Below, piece after piece: positions 1-8,760 of a stretch of DNA of 64,000 bases. Position 1 is the first letter of the stretch; each line of letters begins with the position of its first letter. This stretch comes from a bacterium (lineage in GTDB: Bacteria; Cyanobacteriota; Vampirovibrionia; Obscuribacterales; Obscuribacteraceae): the NCBI GenBank assembly GCA_016124935.1, contig WGMS01000014.1:186001-250000 (forward strand). The letters are read 5' to 3'. The translations under genes were made by a program, and so were the position numbers. The notes under the pieces were generated by a model. That model made no database searches and was not told where the DNA came from. It saw only the letters and a list, made by a program, of their open reading frames with translations.

Positions 1-1
1 G

Positions 2-490
2 ACTGATAGATTTCCTCTGAAGGTTTTTATAGATCGGTCTAAAGAGAGTGGATTTGGCGGCAAACTCTTTGATGTTGTCTATGCCGGAATAAGGCAGTGG
101 CTAGAGATTGAGAATTCGCCGGTGCAGCTTGTTCTGGTGGAAGATCGAAAGAGTGCCGATATCTATGTCGAAAGGGTCGACAACTATGATTTCATCCCGC
201 CGGGCTCGGCGGGCAAAGCCGAGGCTGATTACATCTATACCGAAGAGAAGGAGCCGTCTTTTCTGAATAGAGTGCATCTGAGGATCTTCTGCGACACTTA
301 TAACGGTGCCAGGCTCTCCGACCATGCCCTGCGACACATAAAAACACTGGCAGCCCATGAGTTCGGTCATGGACTTGGTTTGAATCATTCTCCTTCGGGG
401 CGCGACATCATGTACTGGAAGGCTGATACCACAGAGTTGTCGGAGCGTGATCGCAATACGCTTCGGGAGCTTTATCGAAGTCAAGATTGA
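2..490 (+). CDS. Matrixin-like zinc metalloprotease, 5' end missing
   Basis: The frame is open from base 2 to the TGA at 488-490, so this is the C-terminal ~162 residues of a gene beginning before the window. The zinc-binding helix HEFGHGLGLNH fits the metzincin pattern HExxHxxGxxH, with three His ligands and the catalytic Glu. It is followed after a few residues by DIMYW, a good candidate for the Met-turn, which together point to the matrixin/M10 group. Such proteases are normally secreted; the signal sequence would lie outside the window. A GTG at 122 could be read as a start, but the upstream codons read as ordinary protein (FPLKVFID, FGGKLFDVV), so truncation by the window edge is more likely. 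The substrate is unknown. Confidence 0.85.
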   Translation, partial: TDRFPLKVFIDRSKESGFGGKLFDVVYAGIRQWLEIENSPVQLVLVEDRKSADIYVERVDNYDFIPPGSAGKAEADYIYTEEKEPSFLNRVHLRIFCDTYNGARLSDHALRHIKTLAAHEFGHGLGLNHSPSGRDIMYWKADTTELSERDRNTLRELYRSQD

Positions 491-651
491 GATTCTCCGA
501 CCATTTCCGGGTTGTCAGTGGTTTAGGGCTCGGTTGGTAAGTGTAGAAAGAAAACAGGCGGAAGCCCGGAAATTTATCGAGCCGTTTAACGGCTCCGTAT
601 TCCTGTGTCTTTTGAATTTTTACTATTACTAAGCCGGATCGGAGATGTCTA

Positions 652-1824
652 ATGAATAGAAAGCTGAAAACCCTATTGGCACTAACTCTTGTCCAGTCGA
701 TGGCGGCTCTTTCTGTTCCAATAAGCGCCTATGCCGGTACCATTGACGGTGCAGACTCTCCTGATTTCGCCCTGCCCTTGAACGACAAGATCCAGCTCTC
801 CACCGATGGTGGTTCCCTCGTCACGGAAAAGGCGGCTCTTTCAACAAGCGAAAACGGCAAATTCAACGGCAACCTCAACACCAGTCCGATCCTATCCATA
901 GAGGAAGCCCTGGGCGAAGATTTGGAGGTAGTGGTTCTCACCGAAGACGATGCGGATGCGAACGTGATTGTTATCGACAACGATCTGGAAACGGAAGTCG
1001 CCGTCGAAGAAGAATACAAATGGGAGCAGATTGCGGACTCGCCCGACAAGACCAAGATAGCAGCCGGGGCTAGATTTCCTGTTTGCGTGATTAGCTCTAT
1101 CAGCAGCAAAACCGCTAAAAAAGGAGATCCTGTAGAAGCCAGGTTGATGACCGATATCAAGATCGGCGGGCGTTTAATCGCCAGGCAAGGAGACATGGTC
1201 ATCGGAAGAATCGATACTGTCAGTAAAGCCAGACGCATTCTCCATGCCGAACTATCTCGTAAAAGATGGATGAGGGCGAACGGTTCTCTTGGTGTCCAAT
1301 TCGACGAAATAGTCACCGCCGAAGGCAAGCACCTGCCGCTTGTGGCGAAGCCTGCGTGGGTTAGAAGAGTAGTCTCCAACAAGAACGAAGGCAGGGTGCT
1401 CGGTGTCAACCACAACGGTGAGCTTGCCAGTCCATTATCGACCCAACTGAAACACCAGGCGGTTCACCTCGCTATTCGTGGAGCGGCTTCGGTGGGTGGA
1501 GTCTTCTCTATGGGAGCGGTGCCTGCTGCCTACGGTATCATCGGCGCTATCAACCCATCATTCGCTTTTCTTCAGCCGGTGGGCAAGAATGTACCGCATC
1601 GTCGCATGAAGGGCTTCGCCATGGGCGTAGTCTCCGGCTTGCCGGGCGGATTTCTGATTGCCGATAGCATCATAAAAGGTAAAGAAGCGGTGATTAAACC
1701 GGGCGATACTTTTTTGGCAGAATTTAAAGATGAGTTCACCGGTCGTGCCGCTACCTCCGCCGAACTGCTTCCGGGAGCATCGGGCAAGGTTCAAGGCGAA
1801 GTCATGCCTGAGAAACAAAACTAA
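652..1824 (+). CDS. Secreted protein of unknown function
   Basis: 390 residues. The ATG at 652 follows a GGAG-type site (CGGAGATGTCTA). Residues 1-29 form a signal peptide (basic MNRKLK, hydrophobic core, ending AYAG), so the protein is exported. Residues ~30-125 are acidic and low in complexity. The segment ~145-225 (KKGDPVEARL, GGRLIARQGDMVIGRI) looks like a compact beta-rich domain, vaguely like those in TrbI/VirB10-type or FlgA-like envelope proteins, but I cannot assign it. A hydrophobic Gly/Ala-rich stretch lies at ~265-300, followed by a second GlyxxKEAVIKPGDTFLAEF element near the C terminus. It may be an envelope-associated factor. It shares an acidic post-signal region with the protein beginning at 62899, but I see no clear homology between them. 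Confidence 0.75.
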   Translation: MNRKLKTLLALTLVQSMAALSVPISAYAGTIDGADSPDFALPLNDKIQLSTDGGSLVTEKAALSTSENGKFNGNLNTSPILSIEEALGEDLEVVVLTEDDADANVIVIDNDLETEVAVEEEYKWEQIADSPDKTKIAAGARFPVCVISSISSKTAKKGDPVEARLMTDIKIGGRLIARQGDMVIGRIDTVSKARRILHAELSRKRWMRANGSLGVQFDEIVTAEGKHLPLVAKPAWVRRVVSNKNEGRVLGVNHNGELASPLSTQLKHQAVHLAIRGAASVGGVFSMGAVPAAYGIIGAINPSFAFLQPVGKNVPHRRMKGFAMGVVSGLPGGFLIADSIIKGKEAVIKPGDTFLAEFKDEFTGRAATSAELLPGASGKVQGEVMPEKQN

Positions 1825-1972
1825 ATCCAGGCTGATGATAGGGTTCTTATGTAAATTCGTCACCGAGAAAGTCCCATCCGGGGCGATGATTGTAAAGTGT
1901 TAATTTAGAAGAGTGGGTCAGGGTTATAGAATTGGGTCCTATTTGCAGGAATACGGACTCGGTCTTGAAACC

Positions 1973-2680
1973 ATGAACACCACCAGATCTTCTCAGAATC
2001 CACACCAGAGCGCTTCTCTGGACAATCATCCCAATCCGATGGATCGCAATCGCTCCATACTCTGGGCTAGATATCTGGTCGATACCGAAGACTGGCTTCT
2101 GATATCGGTAAAAGAGACAAAAGGCTCTTCAGAAGAGGGTGAGAACCCCATCGTCTCGGTCTCGGTTACGGGCGCCACCGGTAAGGCCATCTATGAGGCC
2201 CTGGTGAAGCCGTCTGGAATAGTGAATAACGAACTTATATCCGAACACGAACTGGAGACCGGGACTTTATTTAATGCGCAACCGTATTCGGTGATCAGAG
2301 ACAGTGTAGTGCGGCTCACTTCCTCTAAAGATGTACTTTCCTGGAACTTCGACAAGGTTCGGGAGACTTTCGAAAGACTTGATAGATTGAACAATATGCC
2401 TCCACACGAATGGAGAGGCAATAGCGTTTCTCATCAGTATGCTCGTTTCCTGGGTGACAAAGAAGGCGATAAACCCGGCTATCTGATGCCCCAGTTGAAG
2501 CTGCGTGGACGTTCGGCCCGGGCCGAAAACCAGGCGGTCTTCGAAGTGGTCAAAGAAATTGCCGCATCCAGCCAGTATTCCGATCCGCTCACCAGCGGCA
2601 AGCCCGGCTGGACCGCAGAGTTCTATCGTCCCAAGCTGACAGCTTCGGAGAAGTTCAAGAATTTCTTCAACAAGAAGTAG
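1973..2680 (+). CDS. Putative degenerate DEDD exonuclease-fold protein
   Basis: The start is uncertain: GTG at 1913 gives 255 residues, ATG at 1973 gives 235, and neither has a clear ribosome site. The order of elements resembles DnaQ/RNase T-type 3'-5' exonucleases: a VDTEDWLL strand (like the D-x-E motif), a KAIYEALVKPSG strand (like the LVKP segment), ISEHELETGTL followed by AQPYSVIRDSVV, then VLSWNFDKVRETFERL (like the N-x-FD-x-R-x-L motif), and finally GRSARAENQAVFEVV, where the family normally has HRALxDA. The last His and Asp are not conserved, so activity is doubtful. Its 3' end overlaps the convergent gene by 14 bases. The CDS itself looks solid; the fold assignment is my pattern reading and needs a profile search. 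Confidence 0.65.
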   Translation: MNTTRSSQNPHQSASLDNHPNPMDRNRSILWARYLVDTEDWLLISVKETKGSSEEGENPIVSVSVTGATGKAIYEALVKPSGIVNNELISEHELETGTLFNAQPYSVIRDSVVRLTSSKDVLSWNFDKVRETFERLDRLNNMPPHEWRGNSVSHQYARFLGDKEGDKPGYLMPQLKLRGRSARAENQAVFEVVKEIAASSQYSDPLTSGKPGWTAEFYRPKLTASEKFKNFFNKK

Positions 2681-3887
2681 ATTCTTCGATTTGTTCCAGA
2701 ACCGAGCAGCTCTCCAGAATCTCGAGGGCTTCGTTTATCGAGTCGACACCATTCTCGGTGCTTGCGCTGTGGGTGGCATAAGCGGGCTGAACAGCCAGTT
2801 GCTGGAAGGCTCTGCCTATCTCTTCTGCTGAGGCGGAGACGAACGCTCCCACACCTTCTCTATTCTGTTTGATGGCAACAGCAACATCGACGGCGAAATT
2901 GTTCTTGACCCGTGCTTTGACAGCGTCCACCAGGCTTGCGCCATTGAGGACTTCGTCAATTACAGATTTCATCCGGGCAAGTTTGTCTTTGCCGAGGCTT
3001 ACAGAAAGCTCTTCTATGGTCAATCTTTTGCGAGCCTCTTTTTTGAAAGCCGGCGCTTCGGTCTGACCACCGAGGCTTTCGCCTATTTCGGTCAGGGTCT
3101 TTTTAATTCTCTCCTGACTGAGCGATTTGAAACGCGGGTCAAGATCCTTTGCCATGTCATCGGTCTTCTTGTTCCACCTTGAAGCGGAGCGCAGTATGGT
3201 AGAGACATTGCCTCTAGAAGACTCGACTTCGAAGGTTTCGAGGAAGCGGCGAATCTCCACATGGGCGCATATAGCAGTCAAAATCTGTTTCTGTCTGGGC
3301 TTGGTGACTTCGTTCGGACTCCAGAGGAAGAGCTTGAGCTCATCTACATTTGGCAGCACATTTACGGCTTTATCCAGCGGAATCTGAATTCTTCTTCTGA
3401 TTTCACCAAGCTGGGCGACAAGATCGAACTTGCCCGGCTCGGGACATTCCGCTTCGACTATGGCATGGGCATAGTCCTCGGTATAGTTTGTGGACGATAT
3501 TAATTTGCCGACCGAAAGATATCCGCAGATCTCTGCGCTTTCACAACCGGTCAGTTTAACAACGAAAGTACCGTTATTGAGAACGGGTGAGTTGAGAATA
3601 GCCCGGGGCACAATTACCTGGCCAAGATCGTTTAAGGCGCGCACGTCCACCCGGTGATCATTCACCACTACATCGTTGACACCGGTGGCCACGGCCATGA
3701 CATCGATGGCGTTCAGAGAAGGGACCGTGTCCTCATCCGGATTGACAAGGAAATCCAGCTCCGGATCGAGGCTCATTACAGCCTCTTCGAAGGCGATTCT
3801 TGCCAACTCGTCGGACAGATTCAATCCGAGCCTATCGGCTCTCATCTGAGCGATTCTTACGATTTCTGGTGTTAGCTCTACTTTCAT
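2667..3887 (-). CDS. Conserved hypothetical protein, possible DUF1822-like
   Basis: 406 residues, ATG at 3887. There is no signal peptide or membrane segment, so it is cytoplasmic. The N terminus (LTPEIVRIAQMRADRLGLN) is a helix-rich acidic region. A middle beta-rich part (VDVRALNDLGQVIVPRAIL, then GTFVVKLTGCESAEICGYLSV) is followed by helices and a Lys/Arg-rich segment around 255-300. The layout loosely recalls cyanobacterial DUF1822 proteins, which can sit beside sigma-like genes; that match is a weak impression. It lies 65 bases downstream of the sigma-like/HhH gene on the same strand and is probably co-transcribed with it. Function unknown. Confidence 0.7.
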   Translation of the reverse strand: MKVELTPEIVRIAQMRADRLGLNLSDELARIAFEEAVMSLDPELDFLVNPDEDTVPSLNAIDVMAVATGVNDVVVNDHRVDVRALNDLGQVIVPRAILNSPVLNNGTFVVKLTGCESAEICGYLSVGKLISSTNYTEDYAHAIVEAECPEPGKFDLVAQLGEIRRRIQIPLDKAVNVLPNVDELKLFLWSPNEVTKPRQKQILTAICAHVEIRRFLETFEVESSRGNVSTILRSASRWNKKTDDMAKDLDPRFKSLSQERIKKTLTEIGESLGGQTEAPAFKKEARKRLTIEELSVSLGKDKLARMKSVIDEVLNGASLVDAVKARVKNNFAVDVAVAIKQNREGVGAFVSASAEEIGRAFQQLAVQPAYATHSASTENGVDSINEALEILESCSVLEQIEESTSC

Positions 3888-3952
3888 TGGATGTTTCCCT
3901 TGTATCTCTGGGAGCCCCGTTTCACAAGACCTCTACAGCGGCACCTTTCAAT

Positions 3953-5416
3953 TTAGGAGGACCCGGAAAAAAGACAGGCTTTTTCTCTAAGGGTGGCGCC
4001 AATGCCTGATTTTGCAGCGGTCTCCAACCCCAGAAAGCGCTCGACCTCTATCCAGGTCTCGAAAGGACGTGCCCGCACCAGGCGCTGGCAGTCTTCTTTG
4101 CTCAGACCGAGGCTGAGAAGAGACTCTTGCTCTGCTTTGTTCAAATCGACTTTATTGAGGCTTCTCTGACCGCCGCCGACCACGGCACCGTTCTCCACAA
4201 AACGGGCCAGCATGAACTTGTCTGCTATGCCCCTTGTCAAGAGCTCTTCAATGGAGGCAAAAGGTCTTTCATCCACCACTTTCTTGGCTTGTTCTTTTGT
4301 AAGACCGACTATGTCGGTGATATCTCTTCGGGTGGCTTGATTGAGGTCTACCGGTATGAAGGCGGCGACCCCTCCGCGCTCCTGAATCTCGGCGATTCTC
4401 TCCGCCTTCACTATCTTCTTGTCGATCAGTTCATCCATCGAATAGTATTGCCGATTTTTAATCAGTCTATCTACTTCGCCTTCGGTCAGTCCGAGCTGGT
4501 GGTTGAGCTCCCGGCGAGAGGCGGAGTTGATGTTGATGTCGGCCTGCCATGCCTGGGCGATGCCTGGCATGTCGGACCGGATCATCTCTCTAATCAGATC
4601 TAGACCTTTATCCAATAAAACCTGGCAACGCGCTATCTTGCGAGCCTGGGTCTCTCCGGGCAGATTGAGCACATCGCAGCATTCTCGCATGGTCATCTCG
4701 AGCCCGGTTTTCGATGTCGGGGTCAATCCCAGACCGAACATGCAGTCCACCACCACCAGGGCTTCCTGGGAGTATTCCGGGTTGCCCAGCATTCTCGATA
4801 AATGACCGCGTACCTGATTGAGCTGCCCGACCTGCTCTCCTGAGAGCGCCTTATGCTCTGGTGAATACTCGATTTCGTCGGCAACTGCCACTCTTGGGTC
4901 GATCTGGTTGGGGTCCAGATTGAGGTCCTGGAGGGTGTCTTTCTCCCACTGCCACTCTTTGCGGACATAATCTACAACGGCGTTATAGACCGAGCGCTGG
5001 GCATAGGCCGGCAATATGACTTTGAAGCCGTCCTCATTGCCTTCGGCCAGTTGCTTTTCTAGTGCGGTTGCCATCTTATGAGCCAACTCTACAGACAGAG
5101 ATATACAGTTGTGTTCCTGGCTGTCTCTGTCCACTCGACGCTGGGCCCAGAAACGCTTGAGGTTCTGGTTGCAGCGCAGCATCTTTTGAAATAGCGGCTG
5201 ATAGTAATAATCCCGGACTAAAGAGACGAAATTTCCTTTCTCTTTGTCAAGGGAGCTGGCTTTAGAATATATCGCAGGCGCGCCCAGCTCTTGAAAGAGC
5301 CCCACCAGGCTGGGGGCCGAAGCTTTGCTATCTGATCCGTCCAGCCTTTCTAAGACAGGACGCCATTCCGGAGCCAGATTGAGAATCTCTTCGAACTTGG
5401 TTTTACTGGTTAACAC
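3953..5416 (-). CDS. Sigma-70-like protein with three C-terminal helix-hairpin-helix units
   Basis: 487 residues, GTG start at 5416 preceded by GGAAAG at good spacing. Residues ~45-280 are helical and resemble a diverged sigma-70-type core: a basic WAQRRVDRDSQEH stretch, LPAYAQRSVYNAVVDYVRKEW, and a later region-4-like HTH part (TMRECCDVLNLPGETQARKI). Residues ~295-480 hold three ComEA-type helix-hairpin-helix units, each beginning with a Asn-x-Ala-like signature (ININSASRRELNHQLGL, VDLNQATRRDITDIVGL, VDLNKAEQESLLSLGL) followed by a FxSxEEL-like element. HhH units bind DNA backbone non-specifically. A transcription or DNA-uptake/repair role is plausible but unproven. A candidate promoter and a perfect palindrome lie just upstream. 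Confidence 0.7.
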   Translation of the reverse strand: MLTSKTKFEEILNLAPEWRPVLERLDGSDSKASAPSLVGLFQELGAPAIYSKASSLDKEKGNFVSLVRDYYYQPLFQKMLRCNQNLKRFWAQRRVDRDSQEHNCISLSVELAHKMATALEKQLAEGNEDGFKVILPAYAQRSVYNAVVDYVRKEWQWEKDTLQDLNLDPNQIDPRVAVADEIEYSPEHKALSGEQVGQLNQVRGHLSRMLGNPEYSQEALVVVDCMFGLGLTPTSKTGLEMTMRECCDVLNLPGETQARKIARCQVLLDKGLDLIREMIRSDMPGIAQAWQADININSASRRELNHQLGLTEGEVDRLIKNRQYYSMDELIDKKIVKAERIAEIQERGGVAAFIPVDLNQATRRDITDIVGLTKEQAKKVVDERPFASIEELLTRGIADKFMLARFVENGAVVGGGQRSLNKVDLNKAEQESLLSLGLSKEDCQRLVRARPFETWIEVERFLGLETAAKSGIGATLREKACLFSGSS

Positions 5417-5457
5417 TTGAACTTTCCAGATACCCGGGGAAATCTGCCAGATTGAAT

Positions 5458-5494
5458 ATCATATCGGATTTCCCGGGCAAAACAGGCGCCTGTT
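5458..5494 (-). promoter_or_regulatory. Candidate promoter with 14-bp palindrome over the -35 region
   Basis: On the minus strand a TATGAT hexamer (5458-5463) sits ~42 bases before the GTG start of the sigma-like gene. Exactly 17 bases upstream of it the -35 position falls inside the perfect palindrome AACAGGCGCCTGTT (5481-5494). A palindrome over a weak -35 is what an operator looks like. The -35 hexamer itself (CCTGTT) is poor, so the promoter call is tentative. Confidence 0.35.
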
Positions 5495-5546
5495 CCTATT
5501 GAAAGGCCAAGATTTAACACCGCTGCGCTTTCGCGACCGTTCTTCT

Positions 5547-5972
5547 TTAGGGCACACCGGGCATCTGGGGCGGTTGGTCATTTATTTCATCATTGACCCT
5601 GAGCATTATGTAGCCCGATGAGGTCCAGACCACCCAGAGGGCGAAAGCCAGGAGGCAGATAACGATTTTGATCCGGGCGTTGTTTTCAAGGTCTTTGTCC
5701 CGGGAGAACATCAACCGGTCCATCTTCCAGATAAGCAGAATAAAAGCCGCTACCAGCGCCCCCACCAGCCCGGAGCGATTTGCTTCTTCGGTGGCATCCG
5801 ATACGGTTCTCTCCGCAGGCTCAGTGCGGGTGGGCTCTCCAGGAGAGTAGGGATTGCTGGCCAGGCGATAGGTCAGACCGAAGGGAAGGAGAAAGCCCAG
5901 AACCAGCCATACTATTGCGATTGCAAGAAAGGGCAGGCTCTTTTTCTCTTTCTTTCCAGATTTCTCTTCCAT
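5547..5972 (-). CDS. Small membrane protein, unknown function
   Basis: About 141 residues from the ATG at 5972, which has GGAG a few bases upstream; a GTG at 5993 would add MPTRRRI but sits too close to its own GGAG. Two or three membrane helices are visible: FLAIAIVWLVLGFLLPFGL near residue 15-35, GLVGALVAAFILLIW near 70-85, and IVICLLAFALWVVW near 105-120. The first two are separated by a Pro/Thr/Glu-rich loop, and the first helix is preceded by a Lys-rich patch. It lies 130 bases upstream of the sigma-like gene on the same strand and divergent from the protease at 6056. No family recognised. Confidence 0.65.
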   Translation of the reverse strand: MEEKSGKKEKKSLPFLAIAIVWLVLGFLLPFGLTYRLASNPYSPGEPTRTEPAERTVSDATEEANRSGLVGALVAAFILLIWKMDRLMFSRDKDLENNARIKIVICLLAFALWVVWTSSGYIMLRVNDEINDQPPQMPGVP

Positions 5973-6055
5973 GATTCTCCGACGGGTCGGCACCTTCTCC
6001 TATATTTCTACTACATAATTACTTCTTACCGAAATCCGGTCGTATAAGATGGTAA

Positions 6056-7693
6056 ATGATAACTGTAAACAGTTATCAAGAACTTGGTAGAAAGTTACTA
6101 GTGTCCGGCCCAATTTCAACCCGTAAATTAATCGGCATGCCGGGCGATCCAGAATCGCTCTCCTCTTCGCTCGCCCATGTGGTGGCTTCGCGAGAAGGGG
6201 AGGACGTCATCCTGGGGCAGGCCTGGCTGGCTGGTCCGGGCATGCTGGTTACCTGTGGTCATGTGGTGGAGGAGTTCAAGCGCAGTCCTGTGGGGATGAC
6301 TATAAAGTTTCCCCTTTCGGGTAATCGTTACGTTTGTCGAGATATAAGGCTCCATCCTAATTATGGACAGAAAGGCAAAGAGCAACTGATTCGTTTTGAT
6401 CTCGCCGTCATCTATGTGGATCTGATGCCACCGGATGTAAATGCTCCACTTTTGCCGATAACCTTCGATAAGTATGAGTACATCCCGGCTCAGCAGAGTC
6501 TGTCGGCGATTAGATACCCCTCCCACCTCGGTCAGCTGACCACTTCCCAGTTCCCTCTTGCCCAGGTGGGCCGTTATCTGGGTCTTTTGAAAAAATCCGA
6601 TCGCTTCCATCTGCTTCACGATCTGGCGCTGGCGCCGGGGGATTCTGGCAGTCCCATATTCGACGGCGATTCGGTAATCGCCATCCATTGCGGCGACACT
6701 GCCACCCTGCCCGGTCTCAATCTGCCTACCACCTCTATTCGACTGGCGGTATCTATTGATGCCCTGCGCGCCCTCGATATCTCCGAGACCAAACCTATGG
6801 CAGAGCCCAATAAGTTTTACGCCCTTGGTCCGGGACTTTGTATGTTCCTGATTACCTTCGTTATTTCTTTTGGGCTGGTCGCTTATCTGGTTCTCAACCC
6901 GGTGTCCAGCCAGTGGCCGATACGTAATAGCGAACTTGGTAATGTCGATGTCAGCTTTGACAAACCACTGGATAAATATGTGGTCGATGACAATTTCGCC
7001 ATCACTGTGAAGCCTGAGAAAGATTGTTTTCTCTATGTTTTTTACACCGAGGACGAGACTGCTCTTATTCTCTATCCTGCTCCGGGGCTGGAAAAAGAGG
7101 CAGCGTTGAAAGCCGGTTCGGTCAGACCGGTGGAGGGCTTCGGCAAATACAAACTGAAAGTCGACGAAAGAGAGGTCGGAAATATTCATATATTCGTCCT
7201 AAAAAACAACCAGCCTGTTGTAACTAAAGACGAGATGGAGAAGGTCAACCCAGAGGATTGCCGATTGCCTGTTAGCGTCAGGGCTCTTAAAGAAAGGCTG
7301 GATGCCATGTTTCTCGACAGAAACAACGAATGTATCCACGCTGTTTTCGATGCGCCCCAGGCAAGAATGCCTGGAGGACCCAGGAAAGATGACAAAGATA
7401 CGCCAGAGGCTGCCGAATCCGATAAAGTAGAATTGGAGGCAGGTCAGGAAGGGGAGCCTGGGTCGAGTTCGACCGAGAGTGGCCTTGCCGGGGAAACAGA
7501 ATCTGATTCGGAGACCAGGGTTGTTCCGGGTACTGATTCTTCCTCCGACACGGAGACCATAGAAGAGGCAACCGGCCGAAGAGAGAAGGTCATCGATAAA
7601 TTAACTGGACCTGAAAACGGCGGTGGTCCTAATAAACAAGATAATCAAGAGAAGATGGAATCTGAGAGTAATGGCTCATCCGAAGAACTATAG
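6056..7693 (+). CDS. Membrane-anchored trypsin-like serine protease with DUF4384-like domain
   Basis: 545 residues. Residues ~30-245 are a trypsin-fold protease: the His motif is VTCGHVV, the Asp lies in RFDLAVIY, and the nucleophile is in APGDSGSPIF, so the triad appears complete. A membrane helix follows at ~262-284 (CMFLITFVISFGLVAYLVL). Residues ~300-420 form a beta-rich domain of the DUF4384 type (YVVDDNFAITVKPEKDCFLYVFY, then LILYPAP). The last ~100 residues are an acidic Glu/Ser/Thr-rich tail. There is no N-terminal signal, so topology is uncertain: either protease in the cytoplasm and DUF4384 outside, or the reverse. The next gene carries a second copy of the same domain with a signal peptide, suggesting paired function. 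Confidence 0.85.
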   Translation: MITVNSYQELGRKLLVSGPISTRKLIGMPGDPESLSSSLAHVVASREGEDVILGQAWLAGPGMLVTCGHVVEEFKRSPVGMTIKFPLSGNRYVCRDIRLHPNYGQKGKEQLIRFDLAVIYVDLMPPDVNAPLLPITFDKYEYIPAQQSLSAIRYPSHLGQLTTSQFPLAQVGRYLGLLKKSDRFHLLHDLALAPGDSGSPIFDGDSVIAIHCGDTATLPGLNLPTTSIRLAVSIDALRALDISETKPMAEPNKFYALGPGLCMFLITFVISFGLVAYLVLNPVSSQWPIRNSELGNVDVSFDKPLDKYVVDDNFAITVKPEKDCFLYVFYTEDETALILYPAPGLEKEAALKAGSVRPVEGFGKYKLKVDEREVGNIHIFVLKNNQPVVTKDEMEKVNPEDCRLPVSVRALKERLDAMFLDRNNECIHAVFDAPQARMPGGPRKDDKDTPEAAESDKVELEAGQEGEPGSSSTESGLAGETESDSETRVVPGTDSSSDTETIEEATGRREKVIDKLTGPENGGGPNKQDNQEKMESESNGSSEEL

Positions 7694-7709
7694 AGGCGCT
7701 GATAGCATC

Positions 7710-8651
7710 ATGGATAATAGACTAAGAAAAGCACTGAAAATCGGTCTGGTATCATTCTCTTTTGGGATTACCCTGTTATCGCCGGCGGTGGCAGATGAAG
7801 CCAAATCCGCCGACGATGTCAGCGCCCCGACTACAGACGAGTTGAAGAATTCTACTAACCGCGGTCTGCATATTCAGCCCCTTAAGCCGAAGACCACGGC
7901 CAAGTCCAAGACTGAGATCCAGCCTAAGAGCGAATCTAAAGTCAAAGCTAAGACCGAGAACAAAGTAACCAAGTCTCAGAAGAAGGCAGAAGTACCTAAG
8001 AAGACAGTGGTCAAAAGCCCTCCACCTGAAAAAACTGCGGTTAAAACCATCACAGCTAATAAAATATCCCCGCCGAAGAAAACTGTGGTCGCTTCCACCA
8101 GACCGGCGCTTTTTGTGAGCAGCGGCAACATCGTTGCTGCTTCTTTAAATAAAGCCGGCCGAGTGCCGCGCTATCAGGATGGTGAAAAATTGAAAGTCAC
8201 GGTAAGGGCTTACGAAGACTGCAATCTGATGATCTTCAACTATGACGGCAAAGTCTTGACTCAGCTTTTTCCCAATGAATACCAGGCTGATTCTTTTATA
8301 AAAGCGGGCGCCAGAGTCGAAATTGGCGGAGATGAGAGCAAGTTCGATTTTTGCGCGTCTAATGAATCCAGCGATTCATCGAGCGAGAAGATCTTTGTAT
8401 ATGCCTATCCTGCCAAAGAGAAAGCAAAACCAATATCTATCGCCATGAACAAAGCCGGGGCATCGCCTTTCAGATCGACCGAGATGAGTTTAGAAGAATA
8501 TCGCAAACTGGTGAACGGCTCCCAGACATTTTTCAGCCGTGGTGTAAAAGTGGTGCCCAAGAAGCAGGTCGTCGAAGCCGCCTATGAAGAGGTCAAATCC
8601 TCCGCTCCTCCGAATAAGCTAGAGTTGTCTTTGACTGTCGATGGTAATTAG
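7710..8651 (+). CDS. Secreted DUF4384-like protein
   Basis: 313 residues from the ATG at 7710. A longer frame from a GTG at 7623 would overlap the protease gene and bury the signal peptide (MDNRLRKALKIGLVSFSF..., cleavage near AVADEAKS), so the downstream ATG is preferred. Residues ~45-135 are a Lys/Pro/Thr-rich linker, which may span peptidoglycan or be disordered. Residues ~145-260 form a DUF4384-like beta domain (LKVTVRAYEDCNLMIFNYDG, LTQLFPNEYQADSFIKAG, KIFVYAYPAKEK), the same type as in the upstream protease. DUF4384 domains commonly accompany bacterial surface or kinase/protease signalling proteins. It ends at a strong terminator. Confidence 0.8.
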   Translation: MDNRLRKALKIGLVSFSFGITLLSPAVADEAKSADDVSAPTTDELKNSTNRGLHIQPLKPKTTAKSKTEIQPKSESKVKAKTENKVTKSQKKAEVPKKTVVKSPPPEKTAVKTITANKISPPKKTVVASTRPALFVSSGNIVAASLNKAGRVPRYQDGEKLKVTVRAYEDCNLMIFNYDGKVLTQLFPNEYQADSFIKAGARVEIGGDESKFDFCASNESSDSSSEKIFVYAYPAKEKAKPISIAMNKAGASPFRSTEMSLEEYRKLVNGSQTFFSRGVKVVPKKQVVEAAYEEVKSSAPPNKLELSLTVDGN

Positions 8652-8687
8652 TTCTTAGCTGTCCTTGAATTTTTTATGATTTTAGAG

Positions 8688-8716
8688 AAAGACCGTGCTA
8701 TTCGGGCACGGTCTTT
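8688..8716. terminator. Bidirectional Rho-independent terminator
   Basis: Perfect 11-bp stem AAAGACCGTGC / GCACGGTCTTT with a 7-base loop, followed by CTTT on the plus strand and a T-rich run on the minus strand. It sits between two convergent genes (ends at 8651 and 8761) and can stop both. Confidence 0.9.
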
Positions 8717-8760
8717 CTTTACTTTAGATCTGAACATTTCGAACTGGTGATTCGAAAGAG

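Noticed and set aside
729..1415. 228-codon antisense frame within the secreted protein gene
   Set aside because: Shadow of the signal-peptide-bearing plus-strand gene.
6128..7189. 353-codon frame antisense to the trypsin-like protease
   Set aside because: The plus-strand frame has a full catalytic triad; the antisense frame has no domain and arises from codon bias.
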